From Balaenoptera acutorostrata (Eukaryota > Chordata > Mammalia > Artiodactyla > Balaenopteridae), in contig NC_080074.1 of the NCBI RefSeq assembly GCF_949987535.1, forward strand, positions 43,719,083 through 43,783,082: a DNA stretch of 64,000 bases, read 5' to 3'. The notes below the pieces were generated by a model that was given only the letters and a program-made list of their open reading frames with translations, was not told the DNA's origin and did not search any database. The stretch's first letter is position 1, and each line of letters opens with the position of its first letter. A program made the position numbers and the translations under genes. This document shows positions 1 through 11,287 of this stretch, piece after piece.

Positions 1-119
1 AACGTAGGTATTCAATATGTTAGCTTCCTTTCCCTTTATTCTCTTTTTTTTAATGGAAGTTATACATTTCAAATATATCTATTTCTATAGTGCCTGGAAC
101 CTAGTGGGAGAGGGAAGAG

Positions 120-690
120 AAGTAAACCTATTGACCATCTACTGTCTGTCAGGGACTGTACTGGGTGCCTTATATTCACTTTCATTTTAATTCTCCACAA
201 GAATTCTATAAGGTATTTGTTATTCTTTCCATTTTTTTAAAAAAATTTTATCTTCAGTAAACCATTTTTGTTTATTTATTCATTTTTGGCTGTGTTGGGT
301 CTTCGTTTCTGTGCGAGGGCTTTCTCTAGTTGTGGCGAGCCGGGGCCACTCTTCATTGTGGTGCGCGGACCTCTCACTGTCGTGGCCCCTCTTGTTGCAG
401 AGCACAGGCTCCAGACGCGCAGGCTCAGTAGTTGTGGCTCACGGGCCCAGTTGCTCCGCGGCATGTGGGATCTTCCCAGACCAGGGCTCGAACCCGTGTC
501 CCCTGCATTGGCAGGCAGATTCTCAACCACTGCGCCACCAGGGAAGCCCCATTCTTTCCATTTTTTAGGTGGAGAAACTAAAGCTCAGAGAATCTTTCTA
601 AGGTCACGGATATAATAAGTGGGCAGAGCTGAATTTTAAAGCCAAGTCTGTCTGACTACAGAACTAATGCCCTTAGCATCCATTTATACC
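120..690 (-). mobile_element. MIR SINE, antisense, split by a younger SINE
   Basis: Reads as MIR on the minus strand. The plus strand shows the usual antisense order: a 'gggtgcctta' step, a 'ttaattctcc' step, 'ggagaaactaaagctcagag', 'aaggtcac' and 'gggcagagctgaattt'. A type A CHR SINE at 238-550 interrupts it, so the two MIR halves are 120-237 and 551-690. The nesting dates the CHR insertion as later than the MIR. Family call is from consensus recognition; edges are approximate. Confidence 0.75.
238..550 (-). mobile_element. CHR-type tRNA-Glu SINE, type A, antisense
   Basis: Near full-length SINE read on the minus strand. On the plus strand it runs from a T-rich tail through 'ggctgtgttgggtcttcg' to '...ccaccagggaagcccc'. 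The TSD attctttccatttttt is seen at 222-237 and 551-566. On the element's own strand the tRNA-like head carries a Pol III A box (TGGCGCAGTGG) and B box (GGTTCGAGCCC). Several open frames cross it, but they are translations of the SINE, not genes. Confidence 0.95.
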
Positions 691-1402
691 AGTGTGGGTT
701 ATTAGCTAGTAAATTACAAAGCAGGATGCAAAGCCATGTTTACCTGACTTGAAAAATCCATTCTTGCCACTATATCGTGATGCCTCTCACTATGCCATTA
801 GATAACAAGTGCTTGATGAATGAATTTTAAATTAATTAATTAATTTAAAAATAAATCAATGAATTACTAATGGAAAAAACTGATGAATTATAGAACTAAT
901 GTACTAAGAATAAGCCACTTTCCTACTAGAGAGGTTGGAATCATGCCACTTGGCACAGAAAAACCAACTGCTTTTGCTCAAAGAACAAGATTAGCTGCAC
1001 AATGGAAATAAGCTCCAATTGACAAATAGCCTCGTGCTGCCATGGAGGGATGGAGAAGTTCTGCCACCATCACTGAAACCTACACTCTTAATTACAATGC
1101 CTGCCATGCCGTTTCAGAGTCTCTAGGCTATGACTGCAGGCCTGAAAAAGCAGCAGCCAAAACCTTGTTGTTTTGAGCTGTCATCCGTAGCAGATCCCAG
1201 ACCATGTGTAATGCCAGCTCCAGTGGAAAGTTTGAAGTCAAAAGCCTCTCCGAGCCCCTGCTTCAGGCTATTCAAATCGTGAAATTAACCAAGTTAGCGG
1301 TAGAGGAACTTTCAGATGAGAAATTTTCAAGTTATTCACAAGCCGTCAATGTGAGTTATCACACTATGAAAGATAAATAACGAACTGAGTCTGCTGTCAA
1401 AA
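691..1402. other. No recognised feature
   Basis: AT-rich sequence. A run of ATTA units around 828-846 is the only local structure. I see no coding pattern, splice-like arrangement or repeat I can name. Confidence 0.5.
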
Positions 1403-1419
1403 GGATCTTCTGAAATCTT

Positions 1420-1775
1420 TTTTTTTTTTAATATTTATTTATTTATTTTTGGCTGTGTTGGGTCTTCGTTGCTGCGCACGGGCTTTTCTCTAGTTGCGGC
1501 AAGCAGGGACTACTCTTGGTTGCGGTGTGCGGGCTTCTCATTGTGGTGGCTTCTTTTGTTGTGGAGCACGGGCTCTAGGCACGCGGGCTTCCGTAGTTGT
1601 GGCACGTGGGCTCAGTAGTTGTGGCTTGCGGGCTCTAGAGCACAGGCTCAGTAGTTGTGGCTTGCGGGCTCTAGAGCACAGGCTCAGTAGTTGTGGCGCA
1701 CGGGCTTAGTTGCTCCGCCTCATGTGGCATCTTCCCGGACCAGGGTTTGAACCCGTGTCCCCTGCATTGGCAGGC
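1420..1775 (-). mobile_element. CHR-type SINE, type B, 5'-truncated, with internal duplication
   Basis: Antisense SINE bounded by the TSD ggatcttctgaaatctt at 1403-1419 and 1776-1792. The outer end of the tRNA head is missing: the copy stops at 'ttggcaggc' and lacks the final 'caccagggaagccc' part, so the A box is lost and only the B box remains. The body holds a 36 bp unit repeated in tandem at 1613-1648 and 1649-1684. Perfect TSDs show that it inserted in truncated form. Confidence 0.93.
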
Positions 1776-1794
1776 GGATCTTCTGAAATCTTGG

Positions 1795-1965
1795 AGGCTG
1801 TGTCCTGCTCAATCTGTGACCTTGGAAAGTTGCTTAACCTAAGGCTCAACTGTCAAATAGGGGCAACTGAGTGCCTTATCAGTTGGTTTTAAGGACTAAG
1901 TAAAAAGGAAATAAAAAGGCATATGTAACATTTAGCACCATGCTCAGTAAGGGTTTTAGTTAGTA
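1795..1965 (+). mobile_element. MIR SINE fragment, sense
   Basis: Shows the MIR core order 'tctgtgaccttggaaagttg', 'cttaacct', 'tcaaataggggcaac' and 'agcaccatgctcagtaa'. The CHR SINE at 1420-1775 inserted at its upstream edge. Confidence 0.7.
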
Positions 1966-2275
1966 ATATTAATTCGTAATTAATTAGCAACATTATGTTA
2001 CATTGACCACACTACTTTCAGCACATGTGGGAATTTCTCCCATAGTGACACTGAAAGCTGAACCAAATGACTTGAAATTAATCGGGCTTTTGAAAAGACT
2101 CCGATGTATATTTTATTTGCAGGAACTCGTATCCTGAGAGTCTCCCTCAGGTGTGTGCAGCCATTCTCAGATACTTGAGCGAGACCTCAGAATCTCTTTC
2201 AGGTTGTAACATATTGTCTATGAGTTACGATTGATTTTGATCTGATTTGTATAGGAATAAATTCTGATTTTCATC
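1966..2275. other. No recognised feature
   Basis: AT-rich DNA with no repeat or coding pattern I can name. Confidence 0.5.
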
Positions 2276-2520
2276 ATTAATATGATAATACTAAAAGCTA
2301 CCTTTTATCAGACCCTGGGAGGTGTTTGATATGTATTATCTAACTTAATTCTTACAACGTATCTGCAGGGTAAGGATTATCCTCCTCCCTTGCAGATGTA
2401 CCACTTGGATTTAAATGAGTTCATGTAATTTGTTGCCCAGCATCGTGGACAGCAAGTGGCTGAGCTGTGATTTAAGCCTAGATGTGCCTGAGTCCAAACC
2501 GTGTGTTCCTTCCATTGAAC
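2276..2520 (-). mobile_element. MIR SINE, antisense
   Basis: Antisense MIR wording: 'taacttaattcttacaac', a 'tcctccctt' step, 'agcaagtggctgagctgtga' and 'cctgagtccaaaccgtgtg'. Diverged; edges approximate. Confidence 0.65.
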
Positions 2521-2559
2521 TACACAGCCGTGGCGCTCTCAAACTCATGGTCACTGTGG

Positions 2560-3170
2560 CACATACTTGTCTCTGATAGATATTGAGTGGCGTACCAGTG
2601 TAAACCCCTCTGCTAAGGGCTGGCGGTAGAAGAATGAACAAAACATGGTTCCTTAAGGATTTAAGAGTTCAGAAGAAAAGACAAATGAATATGTGGGACT
2701 TACAATGTGAAAAGGGTCTGACTGATGTGTAATTGGGAGGGTCTGGATTAGGTAAGACATTGGAGGAGGTGATGCCTTAGGTGAATTCTGAAGAATGAGT
2801 AGGCATGAGTCAAGTAATGGGTGGGGCAGAGGTGGGAGAGAAAGATGTCCTAGGGAAAAGGCACAGCATATGGGAAGATCTGCAAGGAGAGAGATAGGGG
2901 CATATTTGGGGACCTGCAAGCAATTCAGTATGTTTGGGGTGTGTAGAGAGGAGAGAGTGGAGAGCATGCAGCTTTGGGGTGAAGGTAAGGAAGTTGGGCT
3001 TTATCATAGTGGATATTTATATTGATTAAGGATAGGACTGAGTTTAGAGAGGGACAAGGGAGCTAGAGAGAAGTAGAAGTCATGGACCAGGGAGGCCAGG
3101 CTGGATGGAAAAGCAGAGGAGTCTGGAGGAGGCCGATAATTTGAAACTGGTTCAGAAGAGACTGGCACAT
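2560..3170 (-). mobile_element. L2 LINE fragment, antisense
   Basis: Purine-rich order typical of antisense L2: 'ggaggaggtgatgcctta', 'gaattctgaagaatgagtag', 'aaggcacagcatatgg', 'gcaagcaattcagtatg' and 'gggctttatcat'. It does not encode protein. The family call rests on recognition of the ordered motifs. Confidence 0.6.
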
Positions 3171-3253
3171 ACCTTGCCAGACTTCTCATTGTCCCATGTG
3201 TCACATCCTGACCTGCAGTGGATATGAAATTGTAGAATCAAAAATTAGACATT

Positions 3254-3597
3254 GGGGACTTCCTAGTGGTGCAGTGGTTAAGAATCTGCCTGCCAGTTCA
3301 GGGGACACGGGTTCTTTCCCTGGTCCCGGAAGATCACACATGCTGCAGAGCAACTAAGCCCGTGCGCCACAACTACTGAGCCTGTGCTCTAGAGCCTGCG
3401 AGTTACAACTACTGAGCCTATGTGCCACAACTGCCGAAGCCCGTGCACCTAGAGCCTGTGTTCCGCAACAAGAGAAGCCACCGCAATGAGAAGCCTGCGC
3501 ACCTCAACGAAGAGTAGCCCCCGATTGCCGCAACTAGAGAAAGCCTGCGCGCAGCAACGAAGACCCAATGCAACCATAAATAAATAAATAAATAAAT

Positions 3598-3627
<30 letters not shown>
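3254..3627 (+). mobile_element. CHR-type SINE, type B, sense, with palindromic AT tail
   Basis: Full-length type B SINE. It begins 'ggggacttcctagtggtgca' (the first bases may belong to the TSD) and ends in an (AAAT)n tail. The TSD aaaaattRgacat is at 3240-3253 and 3628-3641. The tail is unusual: (AAAT)n runs directly into (TTTA)n near 3595, giving a perfect AT hairpin of more than 20 bp per arm. Confidence 0.93.
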
Positions 3628-3629
<2 letters not shown>

Positions 3630-3641
3630 AAAATTGGACAT

Positions 3642-4317
3642 CGTTCACTGGCTTATTATATTCCTCTCTCCATCCAGTCTGAACCAAGGACTTACAAGAA
3701 CAGTTTCTGAACCCTGTTTATTCAGAATCTTCTCCACCCATTTTTCTCAAGAGTTAGTCATTGCCAGAAACTGTGGAGTTGTGCTTACATCAGCAGCACA
3801 TACACTAAAATTTAAACCGTGGAGCTGAGTCAGCGTGAATCCTGACAGTATGAGTGAGGTTGGAACACCTGAGTCACGTAAGATCCAGAGGGCAGGTAGG
3901 CAACCGGGATATCTCTGTGTTAGCCAGGGCATCTTGACAAGACAAGAGCTAAATGAAGAATCATTTTTCCTTCAGAGGCATATGGTGTTTATATGGGGAG
4001 GACAATGCCCAAGGATTCACTAGAACTTTAGTGAGAGCACTGAAGTTTTGGTTACAGATAAAGGGGAATTACTTGGTGCTGCCATATCTTCTAGGGCAGC
4101 AAGGGACAGCTTCACAAAAGGTTGTCTTTTGCCAATAAAAGCAAAATACAACACAACAAAAGACCCACAAATGATAAGCTAAAGGGAATGCTGTGAGTCC
4201 AACTTGTGTTTTTACTCCTCATAACTCATTGTTAATATTGTGTTCCTGTTGAGTTCCTATACTTACCGGATGTAGTAATTTGGAGCCTGGTTGACTTAGT
4301 TATGCCTGTTGCATTTG
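3642..4317. other. No recognised feature
   Basis: No named repeat and no convincing coding pattern. The short open frames here have no recognisable protein features. Confidence 0.5.
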
Positions 4318-4525
4318 TATAGGTAGCACTTATATTGTGCGCAATGCAGTTCTGATGACTTTCTATGTAACTCATTTAGTTCTTTTATAACCCTATGAGC
4401 TAGGTACTGTTATTATCATCACCTCCAGTTGGCAGATGAAGAAACTGATGCAGAATAATATGCCTATTTAGTAGAGTTGAATTTTGAACCCATTAAGTCT
4501 GGCTCCAGAGTCTATGCTTGAAACC
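4318..4525 (-). mobile_element. MIR SINE, antisense
   Basis: Shows 'ctatgagctaggtactgtta', 'ggcagatgaagaaactga', 'ttgaattttgaaccca' and 'ctggctccagagtctatgc', the antisense MIR order. Confidence 0.75.
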
Positions 4526-4560
4526 TGGAGTTCCTAAGTTTTAATGTGAAGAAGGAATAC

Positions 4561-4718
4561 TAGGGAAGTGTGTTAAAATGCAGAATCCCAGGCTGCACTC
4601 TTGGAGATTCTGATTTAATATGTCCAGGAGGGGCCTGGGTATTTGCATATTTAACAAGTGCTCTATATGCTTATGATGGGGGTGCTCCTCAGACTATACC
4701 TAGAGAAACACCGCTCTA
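4561..4718 (+). mobile_element. MER5-type hAT-Charlie MITE
   Basis: Shows the MER5A order: 'ttaaaatgcagaatcccagg', 'ggagattctgattta', 'ggcctgggtatttgcat', 'taacaagtgctc' and a diverged 'agaaacaccgctct' end. It is non-autonomous and codes for nothing. Confidence 0.75.
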
Positions 4719-4719
4719 A

Positions 4720-5471
4720 ATCAAACATTAGCCTGTCTCTTGCTGCTGTTGTTGAGACTCTGCTTGTCCCCTGATGTTTCCTACTATCCCAATATACTAT
4801 TAAATGCAAAGAAGAAAATAATTTGAAAATAATGACATTTTTGAGGATTATCTATGTATCCATCCATCTATAATTTATCTATCTATATATCTTAGAGCAT
4901 TGGTTCTGTCTACATATATAAATCAGTTTGAATGAAACTAGTTTCAAATCAAGTTTTAAAAATTCTGTATGATACCAAGTACCTTTTTGGACTAAATTTT
5001 TAGCCATTTGTTTCGATGTCCCATAGTCCCATTCAGAAATAAATTTGTGATGACTCCAAGAGGAGAAAATCCTCTGTACTTTTTTACTGGATGCTTTTGT
5101 GATCAAAAGGTGTCATTCTTTTATAGTTCCAGTGTTGCAGTTAGAACTAATGTTTGCTGTGTGTTAGTTATTTTATTATGGCCTTTTAATGCATGGAGCT
5201 GTGTTTTGAGAATGTGATCTGACCTATGGCATCTTTCCATTAATTCAAGAATGTCTTGTGTTTCTTCTGAGCTTTACTCTATTTCTGTTAACTCTCTGTC
5301 ATAAGTTTTACACAATTGTGATAAAAGACGTGGTGTCAGAGTAGACTGAATATTGAAGTCAGTGCAAAACTGATCAGTTGAAAGACACTATTTGGAATCT
5401 CATTTTTCTACCTGAAATTAGTAAGGTATTATCTGTTTTTCAGTCTTACCTTTATCTAAATGTGGGTACTT
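4720..5471. other. No recognised feature; small ATCT-rich tract
   Basis: A degenerate ATCT/ATCC simple repeat lies at about 4850-4893. The rest is unassigned AT-rich DNA. Confidence 0.5.
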
Positions 5472-5766
5472 AGAAGGCACATGTTTTTATTTTTATTTTT
5501 TTATATTATTTTTAAAAACTTTATATTGGAATATAGTTGACTTACAATGTTGTGTTAGTTTCAGGTGTACAGCAAAGTGATTTAGTTATACATGTACATG
5601 TATCTATTCTTTTTCAGATTCTTTTCCCATATAGGTTATTACAGGATATTGAGTAGAGTTCCCTGTGCTATACAGTAGGTCCTTATTGATTATCTATTTT
5701 ATACATAGTAGTGTGTCTATGTTAATCCCAGCCTCCTAATTTATCCCTCCCAGAAGGCACATGTTT
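5472..5766 (-). mobile_element. 5'-truncated L1 3' end, antisense, with perfect TSD
   Basis: Artiodactyl/cetacean-type L1 3' UTR read on the minus strand ('attggaatatagttgactta', 'ttacaggatattgagtagag', 'ctgtgctatacagtaggtcc'). Bounded by a perfect 15 bp TSD, agaaggcacatgttt, at 5472-5486 and 5752-5766. Heavy 5' truncation is normal for L1. Confidence 0.92.
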
Positions 5767-5799
5767 CTAGGTTAAAACTAAAATTCACATCCACTTGAC

Positions 5800-5822
5800 A
5801 AAAAAAAAAAAAAAAAAAAAAA
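5800..5822 (+). repeat. A homopolymer, 23 bp
   Basis: Uninterrupted run of 23 A. It is not clearly the tail of a recognisable retroelement; the 35 bases before it are not a repeat I know. Confidence 0.9.
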
Positions 5823-6489
5823 TTAATCAGAAAATCATCACCAGTTACAACTGAGCCCTCTAAATTGATAAAGATCCTGGACAGTCTTGTCCTCTCCCTT
5901 AAGGTTGATGCCCTTTGACCTATAATGGAGGGCAGCTTTCCTGGAACAACTCCTGTCCACCTCTTTAACTGAGTAAGAGAAATGATGTAAGAGACAAGAG
6001 GTTTGGCTTGGAAAAAAATGGGAGAAGGGCATGAGATTAGCTAGAGACTAGAGCAAAGGCACATTAACAAGGGCAGGAAAGGCTCAGACTGCTCAGTGCA
6101 CCAATGGAAGCATCAGTTAGAGAGTGAGAAGAAAAGGGAGTAGCTTTAAATGAATGAAATGTGAATTCCTTTCCATAGTCTCCTTTTATTCTCCAGTGGA
6201 CTCACAATCCCATGGACTCACAATCTCTCCTCAGAAGCAGCTTTTTCTCTGACTGTCTTTCTCTATGTGACCCTGTTCCAGAAAGTTGTGCACCTCTGGG
6301 TCTAAACATTGTAGAAGGACCAGTCAGTTTCTCCCATTTTCCTACTGAAGCTTTGTTCTGTCTAGGTAACCTGGGTAGATCTAACCTAACTCATAAACTT
6401 TGCTGTAAGGACACAATTATTTTTTCTTTGTTTCTCCTCCTCATATTGAGGGTGTGTGGTAGAGGTAAATAATTTTCAAAAAGAAATAA
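5823..6489. other. No recognised feature
   Basis: No named repeat and no coding pattern I trust. Confidence 0.5.
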
Positions 6490-8255
6490 TTGACTTGTGC
6501 TTCTGGTCAAGATAGAGAAACTGGGACCAAGTTTACCCTTCACCCTGAAACAATGAGGAAAAAAAACCAGGAAAAATGTATGAAACGAAGGTTATTAAGA
6601 CATTGGAGATGAGGCAAATTAAGGAAAGTGATACCTGCAAGGTGGGGATCAAACAAGGTAAGCTCTAAAATTGCCCCAACTTACCGCTCTGAATGAGTTG
6701 TCAGGTTGCTGTGTAGGGAGGGGGAACCCAGGTTGGTCCAGTGGACCCCATGAGTTGAGGAGATGGAACTGACAGGCTGGAGAGACAAAGGCAGAGTTTG
6801 CAGGGCAGAGTTCTGGAGGGGAGAAACTGCAAAGGAAAGAAGCTCAGAGGCCCACAGAGCTTTAAGTTTTAAGCAGAATGTTGATGAGCACATGTGTGTG
6901 AGAAAACTATTCTTGGCTCTGGAAAGAACTTCCAGAAAGATTAGGAAGAAATTTCCAGGAGCTCACATAGGACTGGGAATAGTACCTGTTCCCATCAGCC
7001 AGATTGGAAAACATAATTCACGGCACATTGGATAGAGTACTCAGAAAGATTTTGCCTCAGTAGTGTGGGGAATAATTAACCCAAGACTAAATGTGCTGCT
7101 CTAGTCTTGCCCAATAAATCTCAAAAATACGACTTGAAAGTATCAAATTGTTTCCAAGTAATGTAACTGTGTCTCAGAACAAAACTCAAAGATATTTATA
7201 AGAATGCAAAAATATCCAGCACACACCACAGGGAAATTCAAAATGTGTGGCATCTATTAAGAAGTTACCAGGCATGCAAAGAAGTGGGAGGATATGACCC
7301 ATAATGAGGACACCAAAATAGAATTGGCCTAGATATTAAAATTAGCAGACAAGGACATTAAAACAGTTATTATAATTGTATTTCATAGTCCAAGAGCTAG
7401 GGGAAAGACTATTTCATAGTCCAAGAGCTGGAGGAAAGCTGGAAGATAAAAAAAAGGCCCAAATTGAACTTGCATAGATGAAAACTATGTCTCAGATGAA
7501 AAACACACTGTAGTGGGATTAGCAGTAGATTAGATACTGCAAAAGAAAAGACTAGTGAACTGGAAGACATTGCAATAGAAAGTGTCCAAAATGAAAGATA
7601 AAGACAAAAAGGAATAAAAAGTAAATAAACAAAGCATCAGTGAACCATCATTTACCTATTAGAACAGCTAAAATTTAAAAAATTGAGTATGCTGAATGTT
7701 GGCAGTTTCTTAAAGAACTGTATGATCCAGTGATTCCACTCCCAGGTATTTGCCCAAGAGAAATGAAGCCTTGTGTTCATACAAAGACTTGTTCATAAAT
7801 GTTCATAGAAGCTTTATCTGTAATAGCCCAAACTGGAAACAACCCAAATGTCCATCAACAAATGAATGGATAATAAATTGATCCATTTTATGGTATATCC
7901 TAAAATAAACACTACTTATTAATAAAAAGGAAAGAAGCTAGAGAAAAAAATAGTGCATACTGTATGATCCCATTTATTTAAAATTCTAGAAAATGCTAAG
8001 TAATCTATAGTGACAGGAAGCAGATCAGTGATTGCCTGAGTCCAGGACAAAGGGCGGCAGGTAAGGGTGATAGTGAAGGATTAAAGAGGGGCATAGGAAA
8101 CTTTTGGGGGTAATGGATATACTCATTTTCTTGGTTGTATTGATGGCTTTTGGGTGTATACGTATGTCAAAATTTAACAAATTGTACACTTCAAATATGT
8201 GTCATTTATTGCAGGTCAGTTATACATATAATAAAGCTATTTTAAAAAATCACTT
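6490..8255 (+). mobile_element. Old L1M element, sense, internally deleted
   Basis: The first part (about 6490-7635) matches the 5' and ORF1 side of L1M/HAL1-type elements: 'ccaggcatgcaaagaagtgg', 'tatgacccataatgagga', 'gacaaggacattaaaacagt' and 'gaactggaagacattgcaat'. The second part (about 7640-8255) is the ORF2 3' end and 3' UTR: 'atttgcccaagagaaatgaa', 'caacccaaatgtccatcaac', 'ctgtatgatcccatttattt' and 'aatttaacaaattgtacact'. Most of ORF2 is absent at the junction. All frames are broken. A 31 bp tandem duplication sits at 7381-7442. Confidence 0.75.
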
Positions 8256-9351
8256 TTTCCAAACTATGAACCATATACCTTATAGGAGACTCTAGAATCA
8301 CTTAAAAATAAGATAAAATGGGAAATGATTTGTTCTTAAATAATTGGTAAGAGAGGCCTTTCCTTCAAATCAAAACCCATTGTCTGGTTTCTGGACCTTG
8401 GAGAGCTGAGAAGGGGCCAGAGGCATGGTCTCTAGGCTGTGCTAGCTTAAGCTGCCCACTGGGTCAGTACCCAGGAGAAAATCTCAGGGCCATCTTAAAG
8501 GGGATAGTCAGAGTGTACAGAACTGAGCAAACGTGCCAAGACTGGGGAGACAACAGAATAGAGAAGAAATGGAGAGGGTTGTGATCCCGAGAAGAACATC
8601 AGTCTGGAAGCCACATGGGCAGGGCTAGAATAGAGTCTGAAGGTCAGTGAGAGGAAACCAAGGGGATGAACAGGATTAAACAGAGGTGAAAAGAGGCAAA
8701 TGCAGGCACAGGCCAAAGTGGGAGCTTCTGGTGAGTCACCCCTTTGGACTTCCTCTGGTCAGTGTTTAATGAGTTTTGCAGGTGTGAGGCAAAGCCTAGA
8801 AGCAAAAGAAATGCACTCACTCAACTATTGTAAGACTACATAATCAATAGAAATCTTTTTCTTGCATAGGTTATGGCAACATACAGGCTAAAACCCTTGA
8901 TTAATGCAGTAGGAAAGAAAAGGAATCTAAAATTTGTTTATTTAAATGTCAGTGGAAGAAGGTGCTCAGAAAGTGTGTTTTCAGGACTACCACAGGGTTC
9001 CATTAAGGAATTTCCATTGGTATGGGCTATGAAATAGAAGAGTTTTTAGTCTGTATATGCCAGCTGGCACTTGGCAAAGGTGTGCAGTTAGGTGTGATAG
9101 TTTATTAGTAATGCTTTATATTTGTGTGGTATTTTAGAATTCATAAAATTCTTTCACATATGTTTTATCTTGCTCATGTAGGGATTCCATTTTTTATTAT
9201 AATGATTAATTACTACACTGATAAAGATTAGTTATTAATATATACCAAATAATTTATGAAGTAAATTTCAGGGTGGGCAAAATAACAAGAAAGATTCATT
9301 GTGGGCCATTAGCTAGGTTTAGAAATCATCAAATGAGAAATAATTGAACCT
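8256..9351. other. No recognised feature
   Basis: Unassigned. Purine-rich on the plus strand at about 8490-8710. No credible coding region. Confidence 0.5.
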
Positions 9352-9541
9352 GCATTGTCCAATATAGCAACCACTGGCCATGTGTTTGTTTTAAATTTAA
9401 AATGATTGAAATTAAATAAAATTAAAAATTCATTCCTCAGTCATAGTACCCACATTTCATGTGCTGCTCAATATGGCTAGTGGCTACCATCTTGGATAGC
9501 ACATTTCCTTCTTTGCAGAAAGTTCTATTGGACAGTACTGA
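9352..9541. mobile_element. hAT-type MITE with inverted ends
   Basis: Begins 'gcattgtccaatatagc' and ends 'tctattggacagtactg', which are inverted versions of each other (GTCCAATA/TATTGGAC). The inside carries 'tggccatgtg', 'aatatggctagtggctacca' and a (TTTAAA)-rich core. This is the mammalian Charlie/MER58-like MITE layout; the exact subfamily is uncertain. Confidence 0.65.
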
Positions 9542-9598
9542 TCTAGACAAATTCCCTCCCATTTTTAGTGGCTGAAAACACATTTATTATCTTGAGTT

Positions 9599-9715
9599 TA
9601 ATTTTAGGGTTGAGGAATTTGAGGCCCAGAGAGGTTAAATGATTTACACAAAGTCACACAAGAAGAGCCTGAAAATGAACCCAGATCTCCTAACTTCTGT
9701 GCAAGTGATCATTTC
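9599..9715 (-). mobile_element. MIR SINE fragment, antisense
   Basis: Shows 'ggaatttgaggcccagagag', 'gttaaatgatttacacaaag', 'tcacacaagaagagcctgaa' and 'aacccagatctcctaactt'. Confidence 0.7.
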
Positions 9716-10965
9716 AGTACCCGAATTTTAACTTGTATCGTTACCAAATAGGGTCCTGTTGCTCGTTACTTACAAAATCAAAACTCAGAAATGTTGATAG
9801 AATGGAAAGTCACCTTTGATCAGAATGCCAGCAATCTGGGGAGATGGTGGACTCAGCGTCCCCCAAAAACCACCTCCCAAGATTCCACTCGGCCATGAAA
9901 GTTTTGAAGGAAAGAAGGGAAGTAATCTCAGTTAATCATTGAGATGGGGGGTCAGAGTCATTGCCATCCCCCACTGCACGCAGGCTGGTATGATCTTCCG
10001 CTAGATGTTACCTTGTTCACATAGTTTGGTCGCACAATTTGTTCAGGAGATTACTGAAAGGGAAGCTACGGAAGAGACCTGGTCATCTCTTACTTACCTA
10101 TTCTTCATTTCTACTTCTTTGATTCTTTCATTTCTTCTTCTTGTCAGAAAGAATCGACAAGTTAGGCAAGGTATTGTGTGATTAAAAGATTTGAAAGGTG
10201 TGCTTGGACTGGAGATGAGTAGTGCATGGGGCTGCCTGGTTTAAAAGTTAGTTACAATACAGCTTTGCTAAAGTGACAAGCAAAGGGGCTTCATGCTGAG
10301 GGTGGGTTCCTGCAAAGAAGTACTTACAGTATGTCTGCTCATAAATAAGAGAGGGTTGGATATAGTCAAACTGGCAAGTAATCAAGCAATCATTTAATTT
10401 TTTATTTGTATTCTACACTTATATTTGAAGTTAGGCAGAGCTAAAGTCCAGAAATTTTACTTCAAACAGAACAATGATGTCACACTATGAAGACATGATC
10501 TGGAGGAGCTTGGGAGCATTCCAGTTTCTCTGCTCTGTCCCTTTATACAAGCTCCTGGTCAATCTACTGTACTCCATGCTGGGACCAGACAGTTTGTTCT
10601 TAGGTTAACAGCAAAATAGGCAGAGCAGCCCCCTCTCAAGACACCCCTGGAGTGCCAGGTGGTAAAGGGCCTGGATTTTCAAAGGTTGCTCAGCAGGGCT
10701 TTGAAAATTAGAGAACCCAGATGAGATGTGGGGAAAGCATGCTATTACATTTGAGAAGATGCAGCCTTTCACCTGGGTGAATTCTTGATGAGACAGCAAA
10801 GCGAGTCATTAAACAGTAGGCTGTCGATGAAGTTGAGACCCAGATTTTCCTTGGATCAGCTGCAATGCCAATAATTTAACCACCCAAAGAAACCATGGGT
10901 GGACCCTTGGTAAACCATTGGACCCGTTTTTATTATAGTCTTAAAAACCCTTTTTTTTTTTGAGG
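9716..10965. other. No recognised feature
   Basis: Contains an odd stretch at about 9830-10080, with a denser pattern of CpG and G runs, that could be an old ERV-related piece; I cannot name it. No coding pattern. Confidence 0.4.
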
Positions 10966-10969
10966 GGGG

Positions 10970-11287
10970 GGGGTACTTTCCTGGTGGTCCAGTGGTTAAG
11001 AATCCATCTTGCAATGCAGGGGGTGCCAGTTCGATCCCTGGTCAAGGAACTAAGATCCCACATGCCGCGGGGCAACTAAGTCTACATGCCGCAACTACTG
11101 AGCACGTGAGCCACAACTAGAGAGCCCGCATGCTGCAACTACAGAGCCCACATGCTCTGGAGCCCACGCACCACAACTAGAGAGAAGCCCGTGCACTGCA
11201 ACGAAGAGCCCGCACGCCGCAATGAAAGATCCTGCGTGCTGCAACTAAGACCTGATGCAGCCAAACAATAAATAAATAAATAAATAA
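10970..11287 (+). mobile_element. CHR-type SINE, older type C, sense
   Basis: Same tRNA head layout as the other CHR copies ('cctggtggtccagtggtta', 'ccagttcgatccctgg') but a different body: 'caaggaactaagatcccaca', repeated 'gccgcaactactgagc' style units, and 'gcagccaaacaataaataaa' at the end. This matches an older CHR-2-like subfamily. It is more diverged than its neighbours, with homopolymers on both sides. I could not fix a clean TSD, so the edges are approximate. Confidence 0.85.

Noticed and set aside
276..530. Recurring open frame beginning MVENLPANAGDTGSS, seen in many places
   Set aside because: The same peptide appears at each type A SINE (also near 13707, 16617, 24153, 29223 and 39549), so it is a reading of the repeat's tRNA head, not a conserved protein family.
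1613..1684. Tandem units as a CRISPR-like or satellite array
   Set aside because: Only two units, without spacers, inside a SINE body.
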